Assembly: GCF_009866655.1 (NCBI RefSeq)
Contig: NZ_CP047420.1
Location: 868,001 to 932,000 of the forward strand
Direction: 5' to 3'
Origin: Rathayibacter sp. VKM Ac-2804
GTDB taxonomy: Bacteria > Actinomycetota > Actinomycetes > Actinomycetales > Microbacteriaceae
DNA length: 64,000 nt
Shown in pieces: positions 51,978-62,868 of the stretch. The notes below the pieces were generated by a model, which was not told the DNA's origin, did no database searches, and was given only the letters and a program-made list of their open reading frames with translations. The translations under genes and the position numbers were made by a program. The stretch's first letter is position 1, and each line of letters opens with the position of its first letter.

Positions 51978-51995
51978 TCGGAGCTCGCCGGCTGA

Positions 51996-53330
51996 TCAGG
52001 CGCTCGTCCGGGCGGCGGCGGCCGGCGTCCTGACCGGCAGCAGCAGGGCGAGTCCCGCGGCGAGCACGACGACCAGCCCGAGGATCCCCCAGTACTGCAC
52101 GTCGGCGTCGCCGGAGACGCCCGCGGCGATCGAGACCGCGGCGGCGAAGGCGGCGGGCGCGAGGAACGACGCCGCGCGACCGGTCGTCGCGTAGAGGCCG
52201 AAGATCTCGCCCTCGCGTCCCTCCGGGATCAGCCGGGAGAGGTAGCTGCGGCTGGCCGACTGCGCGGGGCCGACGAAGAGGCACAGCAGCAGGCCGAAGA
52301 CCCAGAACGCGGTCGGGCCGGCGTCGTGCAGGACGAAGACGGCGCCGCCGCAGACGATCAGCCCGATCAGCGAGGCGACGATCACCGACTTGGGACCGAG
52401 CCGGTCGTCGAGGGCGCCGACCGCGATGGTCGCGACGCCGGCGACGATGTTCGCGGCGATCGCGAACAGGATCACCTGCCCGGCGCTGAAGCCGAAGGTG
52501 CCCTGGGCGAGGACGCCGCCGAAGGTGAAGACGCCGGTCAGGCCGTCGCGGAAGACGGCGCTGGCGAGCAGGAAGGCGAGCGTCGTCGGGCTCTCGCGGC
52601 GCAGCGCCCCGATCTGGCGGAAGAGCGCGCGGTAGGACTCGAGCACGCTCACCCGCGCGGTGCCGCCGGTCCGGCCGGGGAGCTCGGGGACGGCGAACAG
52701 GACGGGCAGGGCGAAGACGGCGAACCAGATCCCGGCCAGCAGGATCGAGACGCGGACGTCCAGGCCGTCCTCGCCCGTGACGCCGAAGAGCCCCACCTCG
52801 GGCGAGATGAGGCCGAAGTAGAGGACGAGGAGCAGCGCGATGCCGCCGACGTAGCCCATGCCCCAGCCGAAGCCCGAGACGCGCCCGACGCTCGCCCGGG
52901 TGGAGACCTGGCTGAGCATCGCGTTGTAGTTGACGCTCGCGAACTCGAAGAAGACGGTGCCCACGGCGAGCAGGCCCAGGCCGAGCCAGAGGAAGGCCGG
53001 GTCGGGGCGGACGAAGAACATCAGCAGGATGCAGACGACGACCACCGCGGAGTGCAGGCCGAGCCAGCGGCGCCGCCGCCCGCCGAGATCGGCGCGGCGC
53101 CCGGTCACCGGGGCGATCAGGGCGACGACGACGCCGGCGCCCGCGAGCGTCCAGCCGAGCGCCGCCGAGACGCCGCTCGGTGTGCCGAAGAGGCCGTCGG
53201 TGGTGAGGTAGACGGTGAAGACGAAGGTCGTGACGACGGCGTTGAAGGCGGAGCTGCCCCAGTCCCAGAGGCCCCAGGCGACGACGGGCCAGCGGCTGGT
53301 GCGGGGGCGGAGGCTGGCGCTGGCGGTCAT
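51996..53330 (-). CDS. MFS transporter, UMF1/Atg22-like
   Basis: ATG 53330 gives 444 residues with 12 membrane helices. WGLWDWGSSAFNAVVTTFVFTVYL is the characteristic first helix of the UMF1/Atg22 group, and GRVSGFGWGMGYVGG and FVGPAQSASRSYLSRLIPEGREGEIFGLYATTGRAASF are conserved loops. Members are drug or amino-acid effluxers of undefined substrate. It is convergent with the carotenoid elongase (18 bp apart) and divergent from dnaK. Confidence 0.87.
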   Translation of the reverse strand: MTASASLRPRTSRWPVVAWGLWDWGSSAFNAVVTTFVFTVYLTTDGLFGTPSGVSAALGWTLAGAGVVVALIAPVTGRRADLGGRRRRWLGLHSAVVVVCILLMFFVRPDPAFLWLGLGLLAVGTVFFEFASVNYNAMLSQVSTRASVGRVSGFGWGMGYVGGIALLLVLYFGLISPEVGLFGVTGEDGLDVRVSILLAGIWFAVFALPVLFAVPELPGRTGGTARVSVLESYRALFRQIGALRRESPTTLAFLLASAVFRDGLTGVFTFGGVLAQGTFGFSAGQVILFAIAANIVAGVATIAVGALDDRLGPKSVIVASLIGLIVCGGAVFVLHDAGPTAFWVFGLLLCLFVGPAQSASRSYLSRLIPEGREGEIFGLYATTGRAASFLAPAAFAAAVSIAAGVSGDADVQYWGILGLVVVLAAGLALLLPVRTPAAAARTSA

Positions 53331-53391
53331 GCACTCACCGTAGGGGGAGCGGGAGAACGGGAGGTAGCGTGACGTTTTCTGCAGCCTGAGA

Positions 53392-53412
53392 GTTGAGCCG
53401 GGTCGACTCAGG
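53392..53412. promoter_or_regulatory. HspR-type inverted repeat (HAIR-like), upstream copy
   Basis: GTTGAGC-N7-ACTCAGG fits the HAIR consensus CTTGAGT-N7-ACTCAAG with four mismatches. It lies just upstream of the putative dnaK -35. Confidence 0.5.
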
Positions 53413-53427
53413 TTTCTGCTCCTCGAC

Positions 53428-53455
53428 TTGACTCGCCACGACCGATGCGTAAACT
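53428..53455 (+). promoter_or_regulatory. dnaK promoter (TTGACT-N16-TAAACT)
   Basis: A near-consensus vegetative promoter. The -10 overlaps the left arm of the HAIR box at 53454-53474, so bound HspR would block it. A leader of about 90 nt follows. Confidence 0.6.
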
Positions 53456-53474
53456 TGAGCGTGCGGGGCTCAAC
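53454..53474. promoter_or_regulatory. HspR-type inverted repeat (HAIR), proximal copy
   Basis: CTTGAGC-GTGCGGG-GCTCAAC is close to CTTGAGT-N7-ACTCAAG, the site bound by HspR, whose gene ends this operon. It gives negative autoregulation of the heat-shock operon. Confidence 0.75.
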
Positions 53475-53552
53475 TCCCGCAGACGACTTTCCCGCAGAAG
53501 ATCCACCAGTGAGGGACGGCCCGACGGCCGTCCGCGAAGGAGAAACACGCAT

Positions 53553-55415
<1,863 letters not shown>

Positions 55416-55417
55416 CG

Positions 55418-56017
55418 ATGGGGAAGCACAACCAGGAGCCGGACAACGGCGTGCCCGAGGACGAGCCGGCCACCGGTGCCGAGGCGGCCGAGTCCGCCCA
55501 GGACACCGAGGGTCTGATCGAGGCCGAGGGTCCCGACGTCGAGACGACGCTCTCCGACGCCGACCTCTCGTTCCTCTCCGGTCAGTCCGACGCCGAGACG
55601 CTCGCGGCCGAGCACCTCGCCGACCTCCAGCGGGTCACCGCGGAGTACGCGAACTACCGCAAGCGCACCGAGTCGAACCGCCAGGTCGACAAGGAGCGGG
55701 CGATCGGCGACGCGGTGAAGGTCATCCTCCCCGTGCTCGACGACATCGACCGCGCCGAGAAGCACGGCGATCTCGCCGAGGGCGGCCCGTTCACCGCCAT
55801 CGCGCAGAAGCTGCGCGGCGGCATCGAGAAGCTCGGGCTGGTGAAGACGGGCGCCGTGGGCGATCTGTTCGACCCGAACATCCACGAGGCGATCTTCCAG
55901 CAGCCCACTCCCGGCGCCGAGACCTCCACGGTCGCGGACGTCGTCGAATCGGGCTACTACCTCGGCGGCTCGCTGCTGCGCGCCGCCAAGGTGGTCGTCG
56001 CGGTCCCCGCCGACTGA
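55418..56017 (+). CDS. grpE: Nucleotide exchange factor GrpE
   Basis: This 199-residue protein starts two bases after dnaK. A charged, disordered N-terminus is followed by a long coiled helix (EHLADLQRVTAEYANYRKRTESNRQVDKERAIGDAVKVILPVLDDIDRAEKHG) and a beta domain with GDLFDPNIHEAIFQQPTP and YYLGGSLLRAAKVVVAV. It releases ADP from DnaK. It is co-transcribed with dnaK; a hairpin lies between it and dnaJ. Confidence 0.96.
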   Translation: MGKHNQEPDNGVPEDEPATGAEAAESAQDTEGLIEAEGPDVETTLSDADLSFLSGQSDAETLAAEHLADLQRVTAEYANYRKRTESNRQVDKERAIGDAVKVILPVLDDIDRAEKHGDLAEGGPFTAIAQKLRGGIEKLGLVKTGAVGDLFDPNIHEAIFQQPTPGAETSTVADVVESGYYLGGSLLRAAKVVVAVPAD

Positions 56018-56055
56018 CCCGCCTCCCGCACCACTGCGGAGCCTCCGCTCCCGAG

Positions 56056-56086
56056 CAGGGGCCGTCCCGACCACGGGCGGCCCCTG
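56056..56086 (+). terminator. hairpin between grpE and dnaJ
   Basis: CAGGGGCC and GGCCCCTG arms around GTCCCGACCACGGGC, without a T-run, in the 125-bp space between two genes of one operon. It may weaken read-through into dnaJ-hspR or protect the dnaK-grpE 3' end. Confidence 0.5.
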
Positions 56087-56142
56087 CCGGGGTCTGAGGA
56101 CTCCGCACGACGACAGCCGCACTACGACACAGGAAGAGGCGC

Positions 56143-57141
56143 ATGGCCAGCCAGGATTGGTTCGACAAGGACTTCTACAAGGTCCTCGGTGTCTCGAAGG
56201 ACGTCTCCGCGGCGGACCTCAAGAAGACCTACCGCAAGCTCGCTCGGCAGTTCCACCCCGACTCCAACCCGGGGGACGCGAAGGCCGAGGCGCGCTTCAA
56301 GGAGATCAGCGAGGCGTACACCGTCCTCTCCGACGCCGAGCACCGCAAGGAGTACGACCAGATCCGCGCGATGGGCTCCGGCGCCCGCTTCACGGCCGGC
56401 GGCCAGCCCGGCGGCTTCGACGACGTGTTCGGCAACGTCTTCAACCAGGGCGGCGGCGGCCGCACCTCGTACAGCACCCAGCAGGGTCCGCCCGCCGGCT
56501 TCGAGGACATCCTCGGCGGCATGTTCGGCAACGCGGGCGGCGGCCGGTTCGGCCAGCCCAGCGGCGGCTTCCGCGGCTTCGGCGGCCCGCAGAAGGGCGC
56601 CGACGTCACCGCCAGCACCACCATCGACTTCCGCACCGCGACGCAGGGCGACACCGTGCAGCTGCAGACCGGCGAGGGCCGCGCGCTGTCGGTCCGGATC
56701 CCGGCCGGCGTCGCCGACCAGCAGAAGATCCGCGTCCGCGGCAAGGGCCGCCCGAGCCCCGACGGCGGCGAGCCCGGCGACCTCGTGCTCACCGTCGCCG
56801 TGCGCAAGCACCCGGTCTTCGAGCGCGACGGACTGAACCTGCGCGTCACCGTCCCCGTCACCTTCGTCGAGGCCGTCTTCGGCGCCACGATCGAGGTGCC
56901 GACCCTCGGCGGCGACCCGGTCAAGCTGCGCGTCGCCCCCGGCACCCCGAGCGGCCGCGTGCTGCGAGTCAAGGGCCGCGGTGTCGCCACCGGCAAGGGC
57001 ACGGGCGACCTGCTCGCCGAGATCCAGGTCGCGGTGCCCGACCACCTGTCCGGCGCGGCGCGCGACGCGCTCGAGGCCTACGCGGCCGCCGAGCCGTCGG
57101 ACAACCCGCGCGACGACATCCTGGAGAAGGCCCGCTACTAG
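56143..57141 (+). CDS. dnaJ: DnaJ/CbpA-type co-chaperone without zinc finger
   Basis: This 332-residue protein has a J domain (DFYKVLGVSKDVSAADLKKTYRKLARQFHPD with the HPD tripeptide near 37), a Gly/Phe-rich region to about 145, and the two C-terminal client-binding domains (GADVTASTTIDFRTATQGDTVQL, VTVPVTFVEAVFGATIEVPTL). The CxxCxGxG zinc-binding repeats of full DnaJ are absent, so it is a type II J protein. It stimulates DnaK ATPase. Its place between grpE and hspR is the usual actinobacterial one. Confidence 0.94.
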   Translation: MASQDWFDKDFYKVLGVSKDVSAADLKKTYRKLARQFHPDSNPGDAKAEARFKEISEAYTVLSDAEHRKEYDQIRAMGSGARFTAGGQPGGFDDVFGNVFNQGGGGRTSYSTQQGPPAGFEDILGGMFGNAGGGRFGQPSGGFRGFGGPQKGADVTASTTIDFRTATQGDTVQLQTGEGRALSVRIPAGVADQQKIRVRGKGRPSPDGGEPGDLVLTVAVRKHPVFERDGLNLRVTVPVTFVEAVFGATIEVPTLGGDPVKLRVAPGTPSGRVLRVKGRGVATGKGTGDLLAEIQVAVPDHLSGAARDALEAYAAAEPSDNPRDDILEKARY

Positions 57142-57182
57142 CACGGCCCGGACCCTGCGGGGCCGGCCGGAGAGGAGGAGAC

Positions 57183-57647
57183 GTGGACGAGAGCACCCCG
57201 GTGTTCGCGATCGCGGTCGCCGCCGACCTGGCCGGCATGCACCCGCAGACGCTGCGCCAGTACGACCGGCTCGGTCTGGTGCGCCCCACGCGCACGGCCG
57301 GCAAGTCCCGCCGCTACTCGATGCGCGACGTCGTGCAGCTGCGCGAGGTCGCCCGGCTCTCCTCCGAGGGCGTCTCGCTCGAGGGCATCGCCCGCATCCT
57401 CCAGCTCGAGAACCAGGTCCTCTCGCTGTCGCAGCGCGTGCGCGAGCTCGAGTCCGCGCTGGCCGACGAGCTGCTCAACCGTCCGGGCCGCCGGGTCTTC
57501 GCCGCCGGCCTCGAGGGCGACGTGGTGACCCTCCGTCACGGAACGCGCGCCCAGCGGCGCACCGAGCTCGTGGTGTGGCGTCCGCTGCCGCGCGGGGCCG
57601 ATGAGGGCGACGCCACCCCTGAGCGCGGAGCCCCCGAACAGGGTTAG
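57183..57647 (+). CDS. hspR: Heat-shock repressor HspR (MerR family)
   Basis: GTG 57183 (AGAGGAGGAGAC upstream) gives 154 residues. A MerR-type winged helix reads FAIAVAADLAGMHPQTLRQYDRLGLVRPTRTAGKSRRYSMRDV, followed by a short coiled coil (LENQVLSLSQRVRELESAL). It binds HAIR sites, two of which precede dnaK, and represses the operon until heat stress draws DnaK away. The C-terminal tail is longer and more charged than needed for binding. Confidence 0.94.
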   Translation: MDESTPVFAIAVAADLAGMHPQTLRQYDRLGLVRPTRTAGKSRRYSMRDVVQLREVARLSSEGVSLEGIARILQLENQVLSLSQRVRELESALADELLNRPGRRVFAAGLEGDVVTLRHGTRAQRRTELVVWRPLPRGADEGDATPERGAPEQG

Positions 57648-57691
57648 CCTGTCGGAGCGCCCGGAACGGACCGGGCCGCTGAGAGGGCACC

Positions 57692-57946
57692 ATGACTCAG
57701 GACGACCGCGACGACGACGCCGCGACGCCGGATGCCGAGACTCCGGAGTACAGCCGCGAGGACTACGCGATCCACGCCACCCGGAGCGAGCTGCCGCTCT
57801 TCGCGGAGGCCGTCGCCGACCGGCGGGACGACTCCGACTGGCTCTCCGCGCTCTCGGGCGTCCTCGGCCGCACCGAGAAGGACACCGCCGCAGCGGCCGC
57901 CCAGGCGGCCCTCGAGCGCCGCGCGAGCAAGCCCGACGGCACCTGA
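57692..57946 (+). CDS. small hypothetical protein (84 aa)
   Basis: This protein is not recognised. ATG 57692 (GAGAGGG upstream) gives 84 residues: an acidic start, then YSREDYAIHATRSELPLFAEAVADRRDDSDWLSALSGVLGRTEKDTAAAAAQAALERRA, likely two helices. There is no membrane part. It lies 44 bp after hspR, with TAGCCT at about 57646 as a possible own -10. It is convergent with MptB through palindromic repeats. Confidence 0.65.
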   Translation: MTQDDRDDDAATPDAETPEYSREDYAIHATRSELPLFAEAVADRRDDSDWLSALSGVLGRTEKDTAAAAAQAALERRASKPDGT

Positions 57947-57969
57947 GCTCACCGGCTGAGGCGGCGGGC

Positions 57970-58092
57970 GGGTCTCGATGCGCCCCTGCGGGGCTGCTCG
58001 ACCACCATGATGTGCATGCCGATCGAGTAGCGCGCGGAGCGGGCGCATCGAGATCCACCGGCGTCAGAAGTCGAGTCGGCACTCGACCAGCA
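57970..58092. repeat. pair of family A palindromes with truncated spacer
   Basis: Unit 57970-58009 (GGTCTCGATGCGCCCC, GGGGCTGCTCGACC) and inverted unit 58017-58058 (GATCGAGTAGCGCGC, GCGGGCGCATCGAGATCC) are followed by GTCAGAAGTCGAGTC of the spacer and a remnant ACTCGACCAGCAGG (58081-58094). The order of the two units is the reverse of that in 641-764. They fill the convergent junction 57947-58109. Confidence 0.85.
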
Positions 58093-58109
58093 GGAGAAGG
58101 CGCTGCGTG

Positions 58110-59717
58110 CTACTTGCGGGCCGGGACGCGCAGCGCCGCGGGGGCGCCGAGGCGGCCGCCGCTGAGGCGCTGCAGGATCTCGGTGCCGAAGGGCACGGCG
58201 CCGACGAGTCGGCGCGCATCGACGTCCTCCTCGTCGGAGTAGCCGACCAGGACGTAGACGCCGACGACGACGATCGCGGCGATGGTCGCGACGCGGACCG
58301 GGATCTGGTCGACCGCCCCTCCCCCGCCGTCGACCGGCTCGGCGAGCGTGACGCACATCAGGAAGACCGTGGCGTAGACCGCGAGGTGCCGGTGCGTGCT
58401 CCGCCAGGGCCGCGAGAGCGCGGCGATCGGCAGGATCCAGAGCGCGTACCAGGGGTGGATGGCGGTCGACGCCGTGACGAAGGCCAGCAGCGCGCCGGTC
58501 AGGCGGGCGAGCGGATCGATGGCCCGCCGCGACAGCATCAGCGCACCGGCGATCACGCCCGCGCCGAGGAGGGCGAGCATCTTGACCACGGCGATCGCGG
58601 CGGCCGGATCGTGGCCGGTCATCTGGACGGCGGTGGACACCGCGACGACGACGGCGGACATCGGCGCGTACCAGTGCAGGATCGAGCCCGGCACGATCAT
58701 CGCGCCGATCCAGCCGACGCCGACTCCCGCGGCGAGGCCGATCGCGACGACGACGGCGAGGGCTCCCGCGCCGCTCCAGGCCCAGGTCCGGATGCGCTGC
58801 CGCAGCGTCGCGTCGTGCCGCAGCCAGAGCAGCGCGAGGACGGGCAGCGCGATGACGGCGACCGGCTTGACGGCGATCGCCGCGCCCATCAGCAGCACGG
58901 CGGCGACCCGGCGGTCGGTGTGGCCGTAGTAGAGCGAGGCGAGGATCAGCGCGATCATCACGGAGTCGTTGTGCCCGGCGACGACGAAGAGGACGAGGGT
59001 CAGCGGATTGGCGACGAGGGTCCACGCGGTGAGCGGGACGGACAGGCCGCGCAGCCGGGCGAGCCGCAGGGCGTAGACGGTGCTGACGGCGACTCCGGCG
59101 ACGGAGAGCGCGCGGAGCATCGCGACCGAGAGCTCGGGGAAGGTCCAGCCGGCGACGTGCACGGCGGTCTGCTCCGCGAGCAGGTAGAGCGGCCCGTAGG
59201 GCGTGGGCGTGTCGGCCCAGCGCGGGTCGACGCCGAGCGCGTACCAGCCGGGCAGGGTGGCGACGCCGCTCGAGTAGGGGTTCACGCCGGCGGTCATCAG
59301 GCGGCCCTGTGCGACGTAGGAGAACATGTCGCGGCTGAACAGCGGCACGGTGACGAGCAGGGGAGCGGCCCAGGCGAGCGCGGCGACGAGGATCGCGCGG
59401 ACGGATCCGGGGCGGTCGTCGAGGGCGGCCGAGCGCAGCCGCAGCCAGGCGACGAGCAGCAGCATCCCGCCGCCGACGACGGCCACGACGCCCAGCTCGG
59501 TGGCCCCGGCCGAGGCGCGGAGCGCGGAGATCAGCGGCCAGTCCCGGATCGGCGAGTCGAGCGGCAGGTAGCCGACGGAGAGCGAGCCGGCGAGGATCGC
59601 GAGCGAGCCGATCAGCCCGACCACGAGGGGTGCGGCCGTGGACAGCAGGGGCGCGCGCACGCGCCCGCTCTGCGTCCGGACCTCGTCCGGTCGTCGCGTC
59701 GTCCCCCGAGTCACCAT
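58110..59717 (-). CDS. Polyprenol-phosphate-mannose mannosyltransferase, MptB-like (GT-C)
   Basis: ATG 59717 gives 535 residues with about 13 membrane helices. The first outer loop has FSRDMFSYVAQGRLMTAGVNPYSSG, the GT-C signature with the catalytic Asp seen in MptA/MptB, then WADTPTPYGPLYLL; further on are VAGHNDSVMIALIL and STAIHPWYALWILPI. These enzymes add alpha-1,6-mannose from polyprenyl-P-mannose in lipomannan or related lipoglycans. ATG 59717 is preferred to GTG 59726 because TAACGT ends seven nt upstream of the former. It is monocistronic. Confidence 0.87.
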   Translation of the reverse strand: MVTRGTTRRPDEVRTQSGRVRAPLLSTAAPLVVGLIGSLAILAGSLSVGYLPLDSPIRDWPLISALRASAGATELGVVAVVGGGMLLLVAWLRLRSAALDDRPGSVRAILVAALAWAAPLLVTVPLFSRDMFSYVAQGRLMTAGVNPYSSGVATLPGWYALGVDPRWADTPTPYGPLYLLAEQTAVHVAGWTFPELSVAMLRALSVAGVAVSTVYALRLARLRGLSVPLTAWTLVANPLTLVLFVVAGHNDSVMIALILASLYYGHTDRRVAAVLLMGAAIAVKPVAVIALPVLALLWLRHDATLRQRIRTWAWSGAGALAVVVAIGLAAGVGVGWIGAMIVPGSILHWYAPMSAVVVAVSTAVQMTGHDPAAAIAVVKMLALLGAGVIAGALMLSRRAIDPLARLTGALLAFVTASTAIHPWYALWILPIAALSRPWRSTHRHLAVYATVFLMCVTLAEPVDGGGGAVDQIPVRVATIAAIVVVGVYVLVGYSDEEDVDARRLVGAVPFGTEILQRLSGGRLGAPAALRVPARK

Positions 59718-59785
59718 CCCGGCCACGTTAGGCGACCCGCATCGGAAAGCGGTGGACAGGCGGTGAACGGTTGACCAGCGCGCTC

Positions 59786-60226
59786 TCAGCCGTTAGCGGC
59801 GTCCGGCGCGGCCTCGGCGAAGCGCAGCTGGTTGCCGAACGGATCGATCAGATCGAGCGCGAATCCGAACGGCGACCGCGTGATCCGCGGGTTGAGGTAC
59901 GGGTACTCCTTCGAGTCGAGCTCGGCGTGCAGCTCGCGCACCCCGCGGAGGGCCACGTGCACCGCCGCTCCGGGGCTCCCGTCGCGGTGGTGCTCGCTGA
60001 GGTGCAGGCGCAGGCCCGACCGCGAGACCTGCAGGTAGAGCGGCGCGTCGCGTGCGGCGCGGTGCTCCCAGTCGACGGTGAAGCCGAGGTAGTCGACGTA
60101 GAACTCGCCCGCCTTGGCGACCGAGAAGATCCTCAGGATGGGCACCGCCGCCTCCAGCCGCACCGCTTCCAGGCGCGGAACGTCGCCTCCGTTCGTCTGG
60201 TCTCTGGCGCGTCGTCTCGTCTCCAC
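59786..60226 (-). CDS. VOC-superfamily protein (glyoxalase/bleomycin-resistance-like)
   Basis: GTG 60226 gives 146 residues. VPILRIFSVAKAGEFYVDYLGFTVDWEHR, SGLRLHLSEH, and GFALDLIDPFGNQLRF follow the paired beta-alpha-beta-beta-beta units of the glyoxalase fold. Members may bind bleomycin-like drugs or act as dioxygenases or isomerases; function is unknown here. TAGCCT (60238-60233) ends six nt before the GTG, supporting this start and leaderless mRNA. Confidence 0.83.
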   Translation of the reverse strand: METRRRARDQTNGGDVPRLEAVRLEAAVPILRIFSVAKAGEFYVDYLGFTVDWEHRAARDAPLYLQVSRSGLRLHLSEHHRDGSPGAAVHVALRGVRELHAELDSKEYPYLNPRITRSPFGFALDLIDPFGNQLRFAEAAPDAANG

Positions 60227-60232
60227 GCCACG

Positions 60233-60238
60233 AGGCTA
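60233..60238 (-). promoter_or_regulatory. -10 hexamer TAGCCT for the VOC gene (leaderless)
   Basis: On the minus strand TAGCCT ends six nt before GTG 60226. Confidence 0.5.
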
Positions 60239-60289
60239 GCCGCCCGTGCGACGGCCGCTCGCCAGCGGCGTCGCTCGACGAGGCCCGGC

Positions 60290-60691
60290 TCAGTCGATGA
60301 GGTCCAGGGCGCGCAGCCGGGCGAGCGTGTCGACCCCGGCGGGCGGGCAGCGGTGCGCGTCGGAGCCGGTGATCCAGTGCAGTGCGTCGATCTCGCCGCT
60401 CGCGCGCGGCTCCGCGGTGAGCTCCGCGGCGAACACGGTCATGTGCACCTCGCGGCCCTCCGGCTCGCCGTGCGCCTGCGTCCGGACGGTGAAGAGCTCG
60501 CGCAGCGACGTCGGCGCGGTGCCCAGCTCCTCCTCCGTCTCGCGGGCCGCCGCCTCGGCGCCCGTCTCGCCCGGGTCGACCTTGCCGCCGGGGAGGTAGA
60601 CGACGTCGCGCCCGCGCGCCGTCACCATCAGCACGCGGCGCTCGCGCAGGACGGCGACCGCGGAGACGACGAGGGGAGGGAGGCTGCTCAT
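60290..60691 (-). CDS. Nudix hydrolase
   Basis: ATG 60691 gives 133 residues. The Nudix box is complete: GKVDPGETGAEAAARETEEELG. VLMVTARGRDVVYLPGGKV is the strand before it. The enzyme hydrolyses a nucleoside diphosphate linked to another group; the substrate cannot be read. An upstream in-frame start at 60754 would add a 21-residue piece of low similarity and is less likely. It is divergent from glyS. Confidence 0.87.
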   Translation of the reverse strand: MSSLPPLVVSAVAVLRERRVLMVTARGRDVVYLPGGKVDPGETGAEAAARETEEELGTAPTSLRELFTVRTQAHGEPEGREVHMTVFAAELTAEPRASGEIDALHWITGSDAHRCPPAGVDTLARLRALDLID

Positions 60692-60828
60692 CTCGCCATC
60701 ATGCCCGTCGACGGTTCCCGCCCGCGGTCGGGCCTCCGAGCCCGCGGCTACCATGGACGCACACCAGAAGGACGCGCGCAGCCGGCGCGCGCCAGGGCCC
60801 CGTGCGCCCGAACAGCTAGGAGCTCCCC

Positions 60829-62220
<1,392 letters not shown>

Positions 62221-62227
62221 CCCTTCT

Positions 62228-62288
62228 CGCGAGATGCCACTTGTGCACGCTTTCCACGGCGTGTCGCGTGCACAAGTGGCATCTCGCG
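62228..62288. repeat. 61-bp perfect palindrome, family B, copy 2
   Basis: Same 23-base arms as 46060-46120; the 15-base centre TTTCCACGGCGTGTC is the reverse complement of copy 1 with one base changed. It begins 7 bp after the glyS stop and ends 7 bp from the stop of the convergent GNAT gene. Confidence 0.95.
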
Positions 62289-62295
62289 GAGGGGG

Positions 62296-62868
62296 TCAGC
62301 GCTCGCGGGCGAGCAGGGCGTAGACGAGGGTCGACGTCCACTCGCCCTTGCAGTACTCGTCGTCGAGGTGGTGCGCCTCGAGGCGCAGGCCGAGCCGCTC
62401 GCAGAGGCGGGCGGAGGCGGTGTTGCGGGCGTCCAGCTGCGCGACGATCCGGTGGGCGCCGAGCCGGTCGAACGCCAGATCGAGCAGGGCGCGGGCGGAC
62501 TCGGTCGCGAAGCCCTGCCCCTGCGCCTCCGGGTGCAGGACCCAGCCGATCTCGATGCCGGCCTGCTCGACCGACGACGCGATCAGCGTCAGGTCGCCGA
62601 CGACCCGGCCGGTGAGCGGCCCGGAGCGCGGCACGATCGCGAGCACGACGACGTCCCCGTCGGCCGCGAGCCGGTCGGAGGGCAGCCGGAGCGCGAGGTG
62701 CGCCCGCGACTCCTCCGGAGTCCGCACGGGCCAGCGCAGATAGCGCACCGCCTCTGCATCGCCCTGGTAGCGGGCGTGGTCCTCGGCGTCGTCCGGCGAG
62801 AGCGGCCGCAGCAGCAGCCGCTCCGTCTCGATCGGCTCCGCCTCGTAGGGGAGCCGGAGCGGCGTCAC
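62296..62868 (-). CDS. GNAT-family N-acetyltransferase (RimJ/RimL type)
   Basis: GTG 62868 overlaps the hemA stop (GTGA) and gives 190 residues. IETERLLLRPLSPDDAEDHARY, EIGWVLHPEAQGQGFATESARALLDLAF (acetyl-CoA loop Q-x-x-G-x-A) and HRIVAQLDARNTASARLCERLGL are typical of RimJ/RimL acetyltransferases. It moves acetyl from acetyl-CoA to an N-terminus or small amine; the target is unknown. It is coupled to hemA translation, though a role in heme synthesis is not expected. Confidence 0.87.
   Translation of the reverse strand: MTPLRLPYEAEPIETERLLLRPLSPDDAEDHARYQGDAEAVRYLRWPVRTPEESRAHLALRLPSDRLAADGDVVVLAIVPRSGPLTGRVVGDLTLIASSVEQAGIEIGWVLHPEAQGQGFATESARALLDLAFDRLGAHRIVAQLDARNTASARLCERLGLRLEAHHLDDEYCKGEWTSTLVYALLARER

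Noticed and set aside
59724..59726. GTG as start of the MptB-like gene
   Set aside because: It overlaps the TAACGT -10 hexamer; ATG 59717 follows at seven nt.
60755..60828. T-box riboswitch before glyS
   Set aside because: The leader is only about 70 nt and lacks a T-box sequence; only a short GC hairpin is visible.
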